This document shows positions 52,369 to 61,788 of a stretch of DNA of 64,000 bases, piece by piece. Position 1 is the stretch's first letter, and the number at the start of each line of letters is the position of its first letter. The translations under genes were made by a program, and so were the position numbers. Source of the stretch: Bradyrhizobium manausense (lineage in GTDB: Bacteria; Pseudomonadota; Alphaproteobacteria; Rhizobiales; Xanthobacteraceae); assembly GCF_018130615.1 (NCBI RefSeq), contig NZ_JAFCKB010000001.1:496001-560000 (forward strand), in the 5' to 3' direction. Below the pieces are notes generated by a model. That model had not been told where the DNA came from, did no database searches, and saw nothing but the letters and a program-made list of their open reading frames with translations.

Positions 52369-55158
52369 TCACGCCGCCGGCTGAACCGCCTTGTCGCCCG
52401 CCATGACGTGCGTCAGTGCGCTCTTGATCGCGGCTTGGCGGGTTGGCGCGTTGATCTGCGCGCCCAAGAGATCGGTGACGTAGAACACGTCGCGGGCGCG
52501 CTCGCCGAAGGTCGCGACATGGGCCGAGGCGATGTTGAGGTTTAGCTTGGAGATCGCGGTGGTCAGCTCGTAGAGCAGGCCGGGGCGGTCGAGGCCCGAG
52601 ACCTCGATCACGGTGTAGCGGTCGGACCATTGATTGTTGATGGTCACTTCCGGCTCGATCACGAAAGGCCGCGCCTTGCTGCGCACGGTGCGCCGCGCCA
52701 CCACTTCCGGCAGGCGAAGCTTGCCTTCGAGCACGTCCTCGATCATCTCGCCGATGCGCGTGGCACGCCGGCCCTCGTCCTCGTCGCGGTCGTATTCCCG
52801 CGAGATCGAGATCGTGTCCAACGCACGGCCATCGGTCGTGGTGTAGATCTGCGCATCGACGATGTTGGCGCCGGCCGAAGCGCAGGCGCCCGCGATGATC
52901 GACAGCAGCCAGGGATGGTCGGCGGCGAAGATCGTCAGCTCGGTGACGCCGCGCACTTCGTCGAAGCCGACATTGATCGCAAGCTTGTGGCCGGCCTGCT
53001 CGCTGGAACGGACGAAGCGGGCATGGCGGATCTTGCGCGGCAGCTCGACCTTGAGCCAGTAGGCCGGATAGTGGCGGCCGATATAGGCATCGAGCTCGTC
53101 CGCCGGCCACTCGGCGAAGGCGTTACGGAATTCGGCATATGCAGCGGTGAGGCGCTTGCCGCGATCGACTTCCGAGAAGCCGCCGGTCAGCACCGGCTCG
53201 GTTTCATAATAGAGCGAGCGCAGGAGCTGCGCCTTCCAGCCGTTCCACACGCCCGGGCCGACGCCGCGGATGTCGGCGGTGGTGAGGATGGTGAGCAGCT
53301 TCATCTGCTCGACGGACTGCACCACGGCGGCAAAATTTTCGATGGTCTTGCGGTCGGAGAGATCGCGAGACTGCGCGACCGTGGACATCGTCAGATGCTC
53401 CTCGATCAGCCAGGCTATGAGCTCGGTGTCGGCCGCGCTGAACCCGAGCCGCGGGCAGAGCCGGCGCGCGACCTTGGCGCCTGCGATCGAGTGATCCTCG
53501 GGCCGTCCCTTGGCGATGTCGTGCAGCAGCGTCGTGATGTAGATCACCGCGCGGTGCTCGGGCCGGATCTTGCGCATCAAATCGCTGGCGAGCGCGAACT
53601 CCTCGATGCCGCCGCGCTCGATGTCCTGGAGAAAGCCGACGCAGCGGATCAGGTGCTCGTCGACCGTATAGTGATGATACATGTTGAACTGCATCATCGA
53701 GACGATCTTGCCGAAGGCGCGGATGAAATGGCCGAGCACGCCGGTCTCGTTCATCCGCCGCAGCACGATTTCGGCGTTGTCGGAGGTCAGGATCTCCATG
53801 AACAGCCGGTTGGCTTCCGGATTCTCGCGCATCTGCGCGTTGATCAGGCCGAGCGAGCGCGTCACGTCGCGCATCGCGTCCGGGTGGAAGGCGAGGTTGT
53901 TCTTCTGCGCCAGGCGGAAGATACGGATCAGATTGACCGGATCGTGCTTGAACACGTCGGGCGCGGCGACGTTGATGCGGTTGTTGTCGACGATGAAGTC
54001 GTCGCTGTCGGGGACGCGCCGCTTCACGGCCGTGGGACGCAGCCGTGCCATCATCCGGCTCAGCACCGGAGCGGGCTTGGCCTGCTGATCCTCGAGCTTG
54101 GCGCAAAGGATGGCGGTGAGGTTGCCGACTTCCTTGGCGACCAGGAAGTAGTGTTTCATGAAACGCTCGACGTCCTGCATGCCGGGATGCGAGGTGTAGC
54201 CGAGCCTGACAGCGATCTCGCGCTGCAGGTCGAAGGAAAGACGCTCCTCGGCGCGATTGCAGTAGAAATGCAGATTGCAGCGCACCGACCAGAGGAAATC
54301 GGCGCAGCGGCGGAAGCTCCGATACTCCTGCGCGTCGAACACGCCACGTTCGACCAGCTCGTCGGTGTCGCGGACGCGATAGACGTATTTCGCGATCCAG
54401 AACAGCGTGTGCAGGTCGCGCAGGGCGCCCTTGCCGTCCTTGACGTTCGGCTCGACCAGATAGCGCGACTGGCCGCCGCGACGATGCCGCTCTTCGCGTT
54501 CGGCGAGCTTCGCCGTGACGAATTCGGACGCGGTGCCCTGCACCACTTCCTTGTCGAAGCGCGCGACCAGCTCGTCATAGAGAGGCTGGTCGCCGGTGAG
54601 GAAGCGCGTCTCCAGGATCGCGGTGCGAATGGTCATGTCGCCGCGGGCCTGCCGGATCGATTCATCGACCGAGCGCGTGGCATGACCGACCTTCAGCCCC
54701 ATGTCCCAGAGACAATAGAGAATGGCTTCCGCGACCTGCTCGCCCCAGGCGGTCTGCTTGTAGGGCAGGATGAAGAGCAAATCGATGTCGGACTCGGGCG
54801 CCATCAGGCCGCGGCCATAACCGCCGGTCGCGACCACAGCCATGCGCTCGGCCCCGCTCGGGATCGGCGATCGGTAGAGATGACGGGTCGCGGCCGAGTA
54901 GAGGATGCGGATGATCTCGTCCTGCACATGGCACAGCCGCTCGGCGCAGCGCCGTCCATGGCGATCCTTGAGCAGGATCGCCTGCGCTGCGGCGCGCGCG
55001 GCGATCAGCTCGGCCTTGAGCAATTGCGCCATCGCGGTACGGAACGCGTCTTCGCGGCCCTGATGCTTCTCCGCGAGTGCATCGACCGCGGCGGTGATCC
55101 GCGCGGTGTCGAAGCGATCATCCACCTCTGGCTTATGCTCGGTCGCAACGCTGTCCAT
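52369..55158 (-). CDS. glnD: Bifunctional PII uridylyltransferase / uridylyl-removing enzyme GlnD
   Basis: A 929-residue sensor of nitrogen status. Domains in order: nucleotidyltransferase (GGYGRG 112-117, D124-I-D126), a GlnD helical linker, an HD domain for UMP removal (TTLLHDIAKGRPEDHS), and two C-terminal ACT domains from about residue 725 that sense glutamine. It uridylylates PII proteins when glutamine is low. It is divergent from the Ssu-type ABC operon and about 6.6 kb from mutS, its usual neighbour in related genomes. Confidence 0.95.
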   Translation of the reverse strand: MDSVATEHKPEVDDRFDTARITAAVDALAEKHQGREDAFRTAMAQLLKAELIAARAAAQAILLKDRHGRRCAERLCHVQDEIIRILYSAATRHLYRSPIPSGAERMAVVATGGYGRGLMAPESDIDLLFILPYKQTAWGEQVAEAILYCLWDMGLKVGHATRSVDESIRQARGDMTIRTAILETRFLTGDQPLYDELVARFDKEVVQGTASEFVTAKLAEREERHRRGGQSRYLVEPNVKDGKGALRDLHTLFWIAKYVYRVRDTDELVERGVFDAQEYRSFRRCADFLWSVRCNLHFYCNRAEERLSFDLQREIAVRLGYTSHPGMQDVERFMKHYFLVAKEVGNLTAILCAKLEDQQAKPAPVLSRMMARLRPTAVKRRVPDSDDFIVDNNRINVAAPDVFKHDPVNLIRIFRLAQKNNLAFHPDAMRDVTRSLGLINAQMRENPEANRLFMEILTSDNAEIVLRRMNETGVLGHFIRAFGKIVSMMQFNMYHHYTVDEHLIRCVGFLQDIERGGIEEFALASDLMRKIRPEHRAVIYITTLLHDIAKGRPEDHSIAGAKVARRLCPRLGFSAADTELIAWLIEEHLTMSTVAQSRDLSDRKTIENFAAVVQSVEQMKLLTILTTADIRGVGPGVWNGWKAQLLRSLYYETEPVLTGGFSEVDRGKRLTAAYAEFRNAFAEWPADELDAYIGRHYPAYWLKVELPRKIRHARFVRSSEQAGHKLAINVGFDEVRGVTELTIFAADHPWLLSIIAGACASAGANIVDAQIYTTTDGRALDTISISREYDRDEDEGRRATRIGEMIEDVLEGKLRLPEVVARRTVRSKARPFVIEPEVTINNQWSDRYTVIEVSGLDRPGLLYELTTAISKLNLNIASAHVATFGERARDVFYVTDLLGAQINAPTRQAAIKSALTHVMAGDKAVQPAA

Positions 55159-55346
55159 GTCTCACCGGATATAAGAGGTGACAGGCGCTGTCACCCGCCA
55201 TTCTCTGGCAATAGTCGTTCCATGCTGGAAAAGACCGGCTGGAAGCAAAATTGTTCTCGGGCCGCGCGCTTTCAAGGGTGGGATTTTCTCGTTGATTTCT
55301 AGATGTAACTCATTGAAAAATAATGAAGTTTTCAAGGAGGCTGGGC

Positions 55347-56318
55347 ATGGCTGACATGACACGACGCATTTTGCTGGCGGGAGCCGTCGCGCTCGCGCTG
55401 ACCCCCGCGGCAAGGGCTGCAGATCCGCTCAAGGAAATCCGCATCGACTGGGCGACCTACAATCCGGTGTCGATGGTCCTGAAGCAGAAGGGGCTTCTCG
55501 AGAAGGAGTTCGCCAAGGATGGCATCACCATCACCTGGGTGCAGTCGGCGGGCTCGAACAAGGCGCTCGAATTCCTCAATGCCGGCTCGATCGATTTCGG
55601 CTCGACCGCGGGCTCGGCGGCGCTGGTCGCGCGCATCAACGGCAATCCGATCAAATCGATCTATGTCTATTCGCGTCCCGAGTGGACCGCGCTGGTCACG
55701 GGCAAGGATTCCAAGATCGCGAGCGTTGCCGATCTCAAGGGCAAGCGCGTCGCCGTGACGCGCGGCACCGATCCGCACATCTTCCTGGTGCGCGCGCTGC
55801 TCGGTGCTGGTCTCACCGAAAAGGACATCACCCCGGTGCTGCTCCAGCACGCCGACGGCAAGACCGCTTTGATCCGCGGCGACGTCGATGCCTGGGCCGG
55901 TCTCGATCCCATGATGGCGCAGGCCGAGGTCGAGGAGGGCGCAAAGCTGTTGTATCGCAAGGCCGATGCCAACACCTGGGGCATTCTCAATGTGCGCGAG
56001 CAGTTCTTGAAGGACTATCCGGACGCCGCTCGCCGCGTGCTCGCGGTGTACGAAGAGGCGCGGAAATATTCGCTCGCCAACTACGACGAGCTGAAGAAGA
56101 CCTTCATCGCGGTCACGAAGCTTCCCGACGCCGTCGTCGACAAGCAGCTCAAGGAGCGCACCGAGCTCACCCACAGCCGCATCGGCGCCCCCCAGCGCGA
56201 GTCGATCCTTGCCGCAGGCCTCGCCCTGCAGCAGGCCGGCGTCGTCGACCCCAAGGTCGACGTGAAGGCGACGCTGGACGCGCTGATCGACGACCAGGTG
56301 CCGCTGCCGACGAATTAG
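55347..56318 (+). CDS. ABC transporter substrate-binding protein, aliphatic sulfonate/taurine type
   Basis: This 323-residue protein starts at ATG 55347 behind a perfect AAGGAGG 6 bases away. A signal peptide (RRILLAGAVALALTPAARA) precedes an SsuA-like type II binding fold: IRIDWATYNPVSMVLKQKGLLEKEF, QSAGSNKALEFLNAGSIDFGSTAGSAALVARING and DLKGKRVAVTRGTDPHIFLVRAL. Members bind sulfonates, taurine, nitrate or thiamine precursors. First gene of a three-gene transporter operon. Confidence 0.88.
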   Translation: MADMTRRILLAGAVALALTPAARAADPLKEIRIDWATYNPVSMVLKQKGLLEKEFAKDGITITWVQSAGSNKALEFLNAGSIDFGSTAGSAALVARINGNPIKSIYVYSRPEWTALVTGKDSKIASVADLKGKRVAVTRGTDPHIFLVRALLGAGLTEKDITPVLLQHADGKTALIRGDVDAWAGLDPMMAQAEVEEGAKLLYRKADANTWGILNVREQFLKDYPDAARRVLAVYEEARKYSLANYDELKKTFIAVTKLPDAVVDKQLKERTELTHSRIGAPQRESILAAGLALQQAGVVDPKVDVKATLDALIDDQVPLPTN

Positions 56319-56344
56319 CTCGGCAAACGCGCGCCACATACTCC

Positions 56345-56383
56345 GCCGTCGTCCCGGGCGCGAAGCGATCCCGGGACGACGGC
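56345..56383. repeat. GCCGTCGTCCCGGG palindrome inside the Ssu-type operon
   Basis: GCCGTCGTCCCGGG (56345-56358) pairs perfectly with CCCGGGACGACGGC (56370-56383) over 14 bp with an 11-base loop, between the binding-protein and permease genes. Half copies are at 23515-23560 and 36252. It could hold expression of the binding protein above that of the membrane parts. Confidence 0.75.
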
Positions 56384-56437
56384 TGTGAGTGTGGCAACAC
56401 TGTTGCATTCCTTTCCTGGACGCGCTTCCTAACGGCC

Positions 56438-57283
56438 ATGATCTCCGACGCGCCAGTTTTGCAGCAATCTTCGGAACCCGCCGAGAGCACTGCCGTGCCC
56501 TCGCGGCTATCGCGCTATGCGCGGCCGATGCTGGGGCTGCTGCTGCCGGTTGCGCTAGCGGTCGGCTGGGAGCTGGTGGTCTGGTTCGGCTGGTCCAATG
56601 GCCGGCTGGTGCCGCCGCCCTCGCGGGTCTTCGCCACCATCACCGAGCTTGCACGCTCCGGCGAGCTGGTCCGCCACATCGCAGCGACGCTGTGGCGCGT
56701 CGGTCTTGGCTTCGCCTTCGGCGTGGTCGCGGGCACGCTGTTGGGCGCGATCTCCGGCTATTGGTCGCTGGCACGGCGGCTGTTCGATCCGACCGTGCAG
56801 GCGCTGCGCGCGATCCCGTCGCTGGCCTGGGTGCCGCTGTTCATCCTCTGGCTCGGCATTTTCGAAACCTCGAAGATCGCGCTGATCGCGGTGGGCGTAT
56901 TCTTCCCGGTCTACCTCGGCGTGATGGGCGCGATTCTCTCGGTCGATCGCAAGATCGTCGAGGTCGGCCGCACCTTCCGTCTGTCCGGCTTTGCCATGAT
57001 CCGCCGCATCCTGCTGCCCGCGGTGCTGCCGGCCTATGTCGTGTCCTTGCGTGTTGGCCTCGGTCTCGGCTGGATGTTCGTGGTGGCGGCCGAGCTGATC
57101 GGCGCCTCCGAAGGCCTCGGCTATCTGCTGCTCGACGGCCAGCAGCTCGGCAAGCCCGCGCAGATCCTCGCCGCCATCGTGATCTTCGCCATCCTCGGCA
57201 AGCTCACCGACTGGCTGATCGAGGTCGCGGCCGCGCCCTTCCTGCGCTGGCAGGACGCCTTCGCCCGACCGAAGGGAGCGTAA
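56438..57283 (+). CDS. ABC transporter permease, SsuC/TauC type
   Basis: A 281-residue permease with six helices. The family mark is the EAA-like loop GRTFRLSGFAMIRRILLPAVLPAYVVSLRVGLGLGWMFVVAAELIGASEGLGYLL. ATG 56438 is chosen since the longer open frame lies antiphase inside the binding-protein gene. It is 4 bp from the ATPase gene. Confidence 0.87.
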   Translation: MISDAPVLQQSSEPAESTAVPSRLSRYARPMLGLLLPVALAVGWELVVWFGWSNGRLVPPPSRVFATITELARSGELVRHIAATLWRVGLGFAFGVVAGTLLGAISGYWSLARRLFDPTVQALRAIPSLAWVPLFILWLGIFETSKIALIAVGVFFPVYLGVMGAILSVDRKIVEVGRTFRLSGFAMIRRILLPAVLPAYVVSLRVGLGLGWMFVVAAELIGASEGLGYLLLDGQQLGKPAQILAAIVIFAILGKLTDWLIEVAAAPFLRWQDAFARPKGA

Positions 57284-57287
57284 CACG

Positions 57288-58073
57288 ATGCTCGCGCTCG
57301 ACCGGGTCAGCAAGACCTATCCCAACGGCGTGCAGGCGCTCGCGCGCTTCTCCGCCGAGATCAGGCAGGGCGAGATCATTGCCATCATCGGCGGCTCCGG
57401 CTGCGGCAAGTCCACGCTGCTGCGTGCCATCGCCGGGCTTGACCGCGCCAGCTCCGGCACGGTGACGCTCGACAGCGAAGCCATCGCCTCGCCGCATGCC
57501 AAGATTGGCATCATCTTCCAGGAGCCGCGGCTGCTGCCCTGGCTCAGCGTCGCCGACAATATCGGTTTTGGCCTTGCCGATCTGCCGGCGACTGAACGGC
57601 GCGAGAAGGTGACGCGCGCGCTGGCCCGCGTCGGGCTCGCCGACAAGGCGCAGGCCTGGCCGCGCGAGCTCTCCGGTGGACAGGCGCAGCGCGTTGCGAT
57701 CGCCCGCGCGCTGGTGCCGCAGCCAGAGGTGCTCCTGCTCGACGAGCCGTTCTCGGCGCTCGACGCCTTCACCCGTCGCGACCTCCAGGATCATCTGCTC
57801 GACCTCTGGGCCGATACGCGCCCGACCTTGATCCTCGTCACACATGACGTCGATGAGGCCGTGGTGCTGTCCGACCGCGTGCTGGTGATGCGGCCGCGGC
57901 CCGGCCGGCTGTTCGACCAGATCGAGATCAATCTCGGCCGGCCGCGCGACCGCAATTCGCCGCTGTTCGAGAACTTCAAGCGAAGTGTGCTGACGTCGCT
58001 CGACCGTTCGCTGGACCGTAACGTGCCCGACCGTGACGCAACCCAGGGTCCCGGTCAGGCCATGTGGTGGTGA
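57288..58073 (+). CDS. ABC transporter ATP-binding protein, SsuB/TauB type
   Basis: This 261-residue ATPase has Walker A GGSGCGKST, Q-loop IIFQEPRLLPWLSV, signature ELSGGQAQRVAIA, Walker B VLLLDEPFSALD and switch VTHDVDEAVVLSDRVLVM, all in the nitrate/sulfonate/taurine subfamily style. It is the last gene of the transporter operon; the OsmC gene follows after 54 bp and may be co-transcribed. Confidence 0.9.
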   Translation: MLALDRVSKTYPNGVQALARFSAEIRQGEIIAIIGGSGCGKSTLLRAIAGLDRASSGTVTLDSEAIASPHAKIGIIFQEPRLLPWLSVADNIGFGLADLPATERREKVTRALARVGLADKAQAWPRELSGGQAQRVAIARALVPQPEVLLLDEPFSALDAFTRRDLQDHLLDLWADTRPTLILVTHDVDEAVVLSDRVLVMRPRPGRLFDQIEINLGRPRDRNSPLFENFKRSVLTSLDRSLDRNVPDRDATQGPGQAMWW

Positions 58074-58127
58074 CAATTTCTCCCTGAGCCGGTACATCGA
58101 GGGGCAATTTTTCCGGGAGAGAACAAG

Positions 58128-58637
58128 ATGGACGCCGCAGAACTGCGCCAGATGCAGGCCCCGATCAAGGAGCGCTACAAGACCGATCCCAAGACCGCGA
58201 TGATCACGCTGAAGGCAAAGGGCTCGACCGACAGCGAAGGCATCGCCTGCAAGGTCGAGACCGGCCGCGCCATCGCGATGGCCGGCCTGCATCCCGCCAC
58301 CGGCGGCTCCGGCCTCGAGCTTTGCTCCGGCGACATGCTGCTCGAAGCACTGGTCGCCTGCGCCGGCGTCACGCTGAAGTCGGTCGCGACCGCGATCGAG
58401 GTGCCGCTGAAGACCGGCAACGTCTATGCCGAGGGCGATCTCGACTTCCGCGGCACACTCGGCGTCGACAAGGAGACCCCGGTCGGCTTTGCGGAAATCC
58501 GGCTGCGCTTCGAAGTCGACACCGATGCGCCGCAGGACAAGCTCGATCTCTTGCTCAAGCTCACCGAGCGCTATTGCGTGGTCTACCAGACCATCAAGAA
58601 CGGCCCGAAGGTTTCGGTGTCGATGCAGCGGATGTGA
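58128..58637 (+). CDS. OsmC family protein
   Basis: A 169-residue OsmC/Ohr-fold protein with the two redox cysteines C78 (LVACAGVTLKSVA) and C150 (ERYCVVYQTI). Such proteins reduce organic hydroperoxides as intertwined dimers, though some act on other thiol substrates. It follows the sulfur-type ABC operon, which may point to a thiol or organosulfur role. Ribosome site GGGAGAG at 8 bases. Confidence 0.85.
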   Translation: MDAAELRQMQAPIKERYKTDPKTAMITLKAKGSTDSEGIACKVETGRAIAMAGLHPATGGSGLELCSGDMLLEALVACAGVTLKSVATAIEVPLKTGNVYAEGDLDFRGTLGVDKETPVGFAEIRLRFEVDTDAPQDKLDLLLKLTERYCVVYQTIKNGPKVSVSMQRM

Positions 58638-58644
58638 TTGCCTA

Positions 58645-58761
58645 CCTCTCCCATAGGGAGAGGTCGCGCTGAAAGCGCGGCAGAGGGGCTGCGCTTTCTC
58701 GTGGGACCTGAATCCCTCACCCGATTTGCTGCACAAATCGACCTCTCCCTGTGGGAGAGGT
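58645..58761. repeat. Dispersed repeat with two ACCTCTCCC hairpins
   Basis: ACCTCTCCC-ata-GGGAGAGGT (58645-58665) and ACCTCTCCC-tgt-GGGAGAGGT (58741-58761) are perfect 9-bp hairpins at both ends of a ~117-bp element, a common rhizobial intergenic layout. Related single hairpins lie at 25605 and 17036. Confidence 0.8.
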
Positions 58762-58808
58762 GCTCGACCCCGCGGACAATACACCTCAACAAAATCACCC
58801 CGCGCTAG

Positions 58809-59606
58809 ATGTCCCTCGAACTCTCCTTCATCATCTTCCTTCTCCTGCGCATGGCGATCGCGGCGGCGTTCGTGGTGACGGCGTCGATCATCGCGGAGCG
58901 CTCCGGGCCGGTGATCGGCGCGCTGGTTGCGACCTTGCCGATCTCGGCGGGGCCCTCCTATGTTTTCCTCGCACTCGACCATGACGCCGCCTTCATTGCG
59001 CAGGGTGCGCTCGCGAGCCTGCCCATCAACGGCGCGACGATCGTGCTGGGGCTGATCTATGTCGTGCTGGCGCAACGGCACGGCCTTGCCGTCAGTTGCG
59101 GCGCAGCCGTGGCGGTCTGGATCGTGCTCGCCTCGATCATCCGGATGTTCGACTGGTCGCTGACCGCCGGCCTTGCCGTCAACTTCGTCGCCTTCGGCAT
59201 CTGCATTCCGCTGCTGGCGCGCTATCGCCACGTGAAAATGCCGCTTGTCACGCGCCGCTGGTACGACGTGCCGTTCCGCGCTTCGCTGGTCGCGACCCTG
59301 GTCGCGATCGTGGTCTCGACCTCAGGCTGGGTCGGACCGAAGATCAGCGGCATCATGGCGCTCTATCCGATCGTGTTCACCAGCATGATGGTGATCCTGC
59401 ATCCGCGTATCGGTGGCCCTCCGACCGCTGCCGTGCTGGCCAACTCCGCCTGGGGTCTGCTCGGTTTCGGAATGGCGATTGCCGTGATGCACGTCGCGGT
59501 GGTGCAATTCGGCTCCGCCGTCGGTCTATGCCTTGCGCTCGGAACCTGCGTGGTGTGGAACCTGACGCTGTGGTGGATCGGCCGGCGTACGATGCACAAG
59601 GTGTGA
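58809..59606 (+). CDS. Hypothetical multi-pass membrane protein
   Basis: The 265-residue product has about eight hydrophobic segments, including IIAERSGPVIGALVATLPISAGPSYVFLALDHD and VGPKISGIMALYPIVFTSMMVILHPRIGG. The internal similarity of the two GP(x)I(G/S)...ALYPI/ATLPI blocks suggests an inverted or tandem repeat fold as in small permeases. I do not recognise a named family and give no function. Confidence 0.75.
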   Translation: MSLELSFIIFLLLRMAIAAAFVVTASIIAERSGPVIGALVATLPISAGPSYVFLALDHDAAFIAQGALASLPINGATIVLGLIYVVLAQRHGLAVSCGAAVAVWIVLASIIRMFDWSLTAGLAVNFVAFGICIPLLARYRHVKMPLVTRRWYDVPFRASLVATLVAIVVSTSGWVGPKISGIMALYPIVFTSMMVILHPRIGGPPTAAVLANSAWGLLGFGMAIAVMHVAVVQFGSAVGLCLALGTCVVWNLTLWWIGRRTMHKV

Positions 59607-60009
59607 CAGGAGCAGTGAGACTACGGACTCGCGTGACATCGAGTCGCGAGAAGACATATCCCTCATGTCAGGCCGGCAAACCCGCGGCACGTTGGTCAAG
59701 CCATTGAATGAGAAACATCATTTCAAGCCGAGCGGCACGCCGTTCTCGAGGGTAGCCGCATTCGTTGCGCCAACGGCCGCGCCCAACTCTGCCGATTCTC
59801 GCTATTTCCATTAGAACTTTGTTCGAGTTTTTCCTTTACGAATAATGTTGCATGCCCGCCTCCGCTGCCGTTGGCGCGAAACTTGTCCGATCGGCATTCG
59901 ATTGTGCGGACCCGCGGGAACTGTGGACTGGACTACGGCAATGTCGCCGGAGCGGCATATCCCCAGCGGACGTGTCCGCCCGGGCTTTTTTCAAGATGGA
60001 GATTGTCTG
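59607..60009. other. Intergenic region before the chemoreceptor gene
   Basis: About 400 bp with no supported gene or strong hairpin. The AT-richer part around 59810-59850 (CATTAGAACTTTGTTCG and following) is the likeliest place for the chemoreceptor promoter, but I cannot name a sigma-factor class. Confidence 0.4.
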
Positions 60010-61686
60010 ATGTTCGGTCGCAAGTCCCATGGTGATGCACAGGCGCGGCTCGACGCCATTGGCCGGTCGCAGGCCATGATCGAATTCAATCTTGATGGGA
60101 CGATCGTCACGGCCAACAAGAATTTCCTCGATGCCCTCGGTTATCGGCTCGACGAAATCCAGGGCAAGCATCACTCCATGTTCGTGCCGGCCGACCAGCG
60201 CGACACCGCCGAGTATAAGGCGTTCTGGGCTGCACTGAAGCGTGGCGAGTATCAGGCGCGCGAGTTCAAGCGGATCGCGAAGGACGGCCGCGAGGTCTGG
60301 ATCGAAGCATCCTACAACCCTGTGCTCGATGGGGACGGCAAGGCGGTGATGGTTGCCAAGATTGCGACCGACATCACCGAGAAGAAGATCCGGAGCATGA
60401 CGGATGCCTCCAAGATCGCCGCCATCGGCCGCGCCCAGGCTGTGATCGAGTTCAAGCTCGATGGCACCATCGTCTCCGCCAACGAGAATTTCTGCAGGAC
60501 GCTCGGCTACTCGCTCGCCGAGATCCAAGGCAAGCATCACAGCCTGTTCGTGGCCGACGCTGAGCGCAATGGCACGGCCTATCGCGAATTCTGGGCCGCG
60601 CTCAACCGCGGCGATTATCAGGCCGGCGAGTTCAAGCGGATCGGCAAGGGCGGCAGGGAGGTGTGGATTCTCGCTTCCTACAATCCGCTGCTCGACGAGA
60701 ACGGCAAGCCGTATGGCGTCGTCAAGTTCGCAACCGATGTCACCGCGGAGAAGCTGAGAAACGCCGATCTCGCCGGTCAGATCGCGGCGATCGACAAGGC
60801 GCAAGCCGTGATCGAGTTCAATATGGACGGCACGATCATCACCGCCAACCCCAACTTTCTCAGCGCGCTCGGTTATTCGCTTTCCGAGATCAAGGGCAAG
60901 CATCACAGCATGTTCGTCGAGCCGAGCGAGCGTGACGGCGGCGCCTATCGCGAGTTCTGGGCCGCGCTCAACCGCGGCCAGTACCAGGCGGCCGAATACA
61001 AGCGCATCGGCAAGGGCGGCAAGGAAGTCTACATCCAGGCCTCCTACAATCCGATCCTCGATCTCAACGGTAAGCCGTTCAAGGTCGTGAAATATGCCAC
61101 CGACACCACCAAGCAGGTGCTGGTGCGCATGGGCAACGAGCGCGTTCGCGGCATGATGGAATCGGTGGCCGCCGGTTCGGAGGAGCTCAACGCTTCGGTG
61201 CGGGAGATCTCCGAAGCAATGACCAAGTCGCGCGAGACCGCGATGAGCGCCGTGGATCAGGTCGCTGCCGCCGACGCCCAGGCCCAGCGGCTCACCGAAG
61301 CCGCGCAGGCGATGAGCGGCATCGTCGAGATGATCAACAGCATCACCGGCCAAATCAATCTGCTGGCGTTGAACGCCACGATCGAATCCGCCCGCGCCGG
61401 TGAGGCCGGCCGCGGTTTTGCCGTGGTGGCTTCCGAAGTGAAGAGCCTCGCCAACCAGGCCAAGCAGGCCACCGACAAGATCGGCCAGGAGATCGGCAGC
61501 CTCAACGGCATCTCAGGCGATGTCGTCAGCGCGCTTGGCTCGATCAAGCAGGCGATCAACAACGTCAGTGAATACGTCACCTCGACCGCCGCCGCCGTCG
61601 AAGAGCAGAGCACGGTGACGAACGAGATGTCGACCAGCATGCAGCGCGCCGCCGCCGAAGCCGCCGCGATCGCCGCGAGGGCGTAG
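60010..61686 (+). CDS. Soluble methyl-accepting chemotaxis protein with three tandem PAS domains
   Basis: This 558-residue cytoplasmic chemoreceptor has three PAS domains starting at residues 16, 138 and 260, an exact 122-residue period; each contains QGKHHS(M/L)F-type and ASYNP(V/L/I)LD segments. The MCP signalling domain follows ([30 protein letters not shown], about 448-477). There are no membrane helices, so it senses internal redox, ligand or cofactor signals. The HH in GKHHS is conserved in all three domains and could bind a cofactor. GGAG precedes ATG 60010; the open frame further upstream is not coding-like. The signalling tip is followed by a short C-terminal end, so the receptor is of a short class. 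Confidence 0.92.
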   Translation: MFGRKSHGDAQARLDAIGRSQAMIEFNLDGTIVTANKNFLDALGYRLDEIQGKHHSMFVPADQRDTAEYKAFWAALKRGEYQAREFKRIAKDGREVWIEASYNPVLDGDGKAVMVAKIATDITEKKIRSMTDASKIAAIGRAQAVIEFKLDGTIVSANENFCRTLGYSLAEIQGKHHSLFVADAERNGTAYREFWAALNRGDYQAGEFKRIGKGGREVWILASYNPLLDENGKPYGVVKFATDVTAEKLRNADLAGQIAAIDKAQAVIEFNMDGTIITANPNFLSALGYSLSEIKGKHHSMFVEPSERDGGAYREFWAALNRGQYQAAEYKRIGKGGKEVYIQASYNPILDLNGKPFKVVKYATDTTKQVLVRMGNERVRGMMESVAAGSEELNASVREISEAMTKSRETAMSAVDQVAAADAQAQRLTEAAQAMSGIVEMINSITGQINLLALNATIESARAGEAGRGFAVVASEVKSLANQAKQATDKIGQEIGSLNGISGDVVSALGSIKQAINNVSEYVTSTAAAVEEQSTVTNEMSTSMQRAAAEAAAIAARA

Positions 61687-61701
61687 GCAGCAACCACATT
61701 G

Positions 61702-61779
61702 TCATTCCGGGGCGCCTCGAAGAGGCGAACCCGGAATCTCGAGATTCCGGGTCTGGTCCTTCGGACCATCCCGGAATGA
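61702..61779. repeat. Nested palindromes between the chemoreceptor and mutS
   Basis: Outer arms TCATTCCGGG (61702-61711) and CCCGGAATGA (61770-61779) enclose a perfect 24-base palindrome with centre CTCGAG (61729-61752). The element lies between convergent genes and probably terminates both. Outer arms match those at 52321-52358. Confidence 0.78.
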
Positions 61780-61788
61780 CGGTTCCCG

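Noticed and set aside
52630-55302. An 890-codon plus-strand frame
   Set aside because: Antisense to glnD over almost its full length.
59836-61353. A 505-codon minus-strand frame with internal repeats
   Set aside because: The repeats only mirror the three PAS domains of the chemoreceptor on the other strand.
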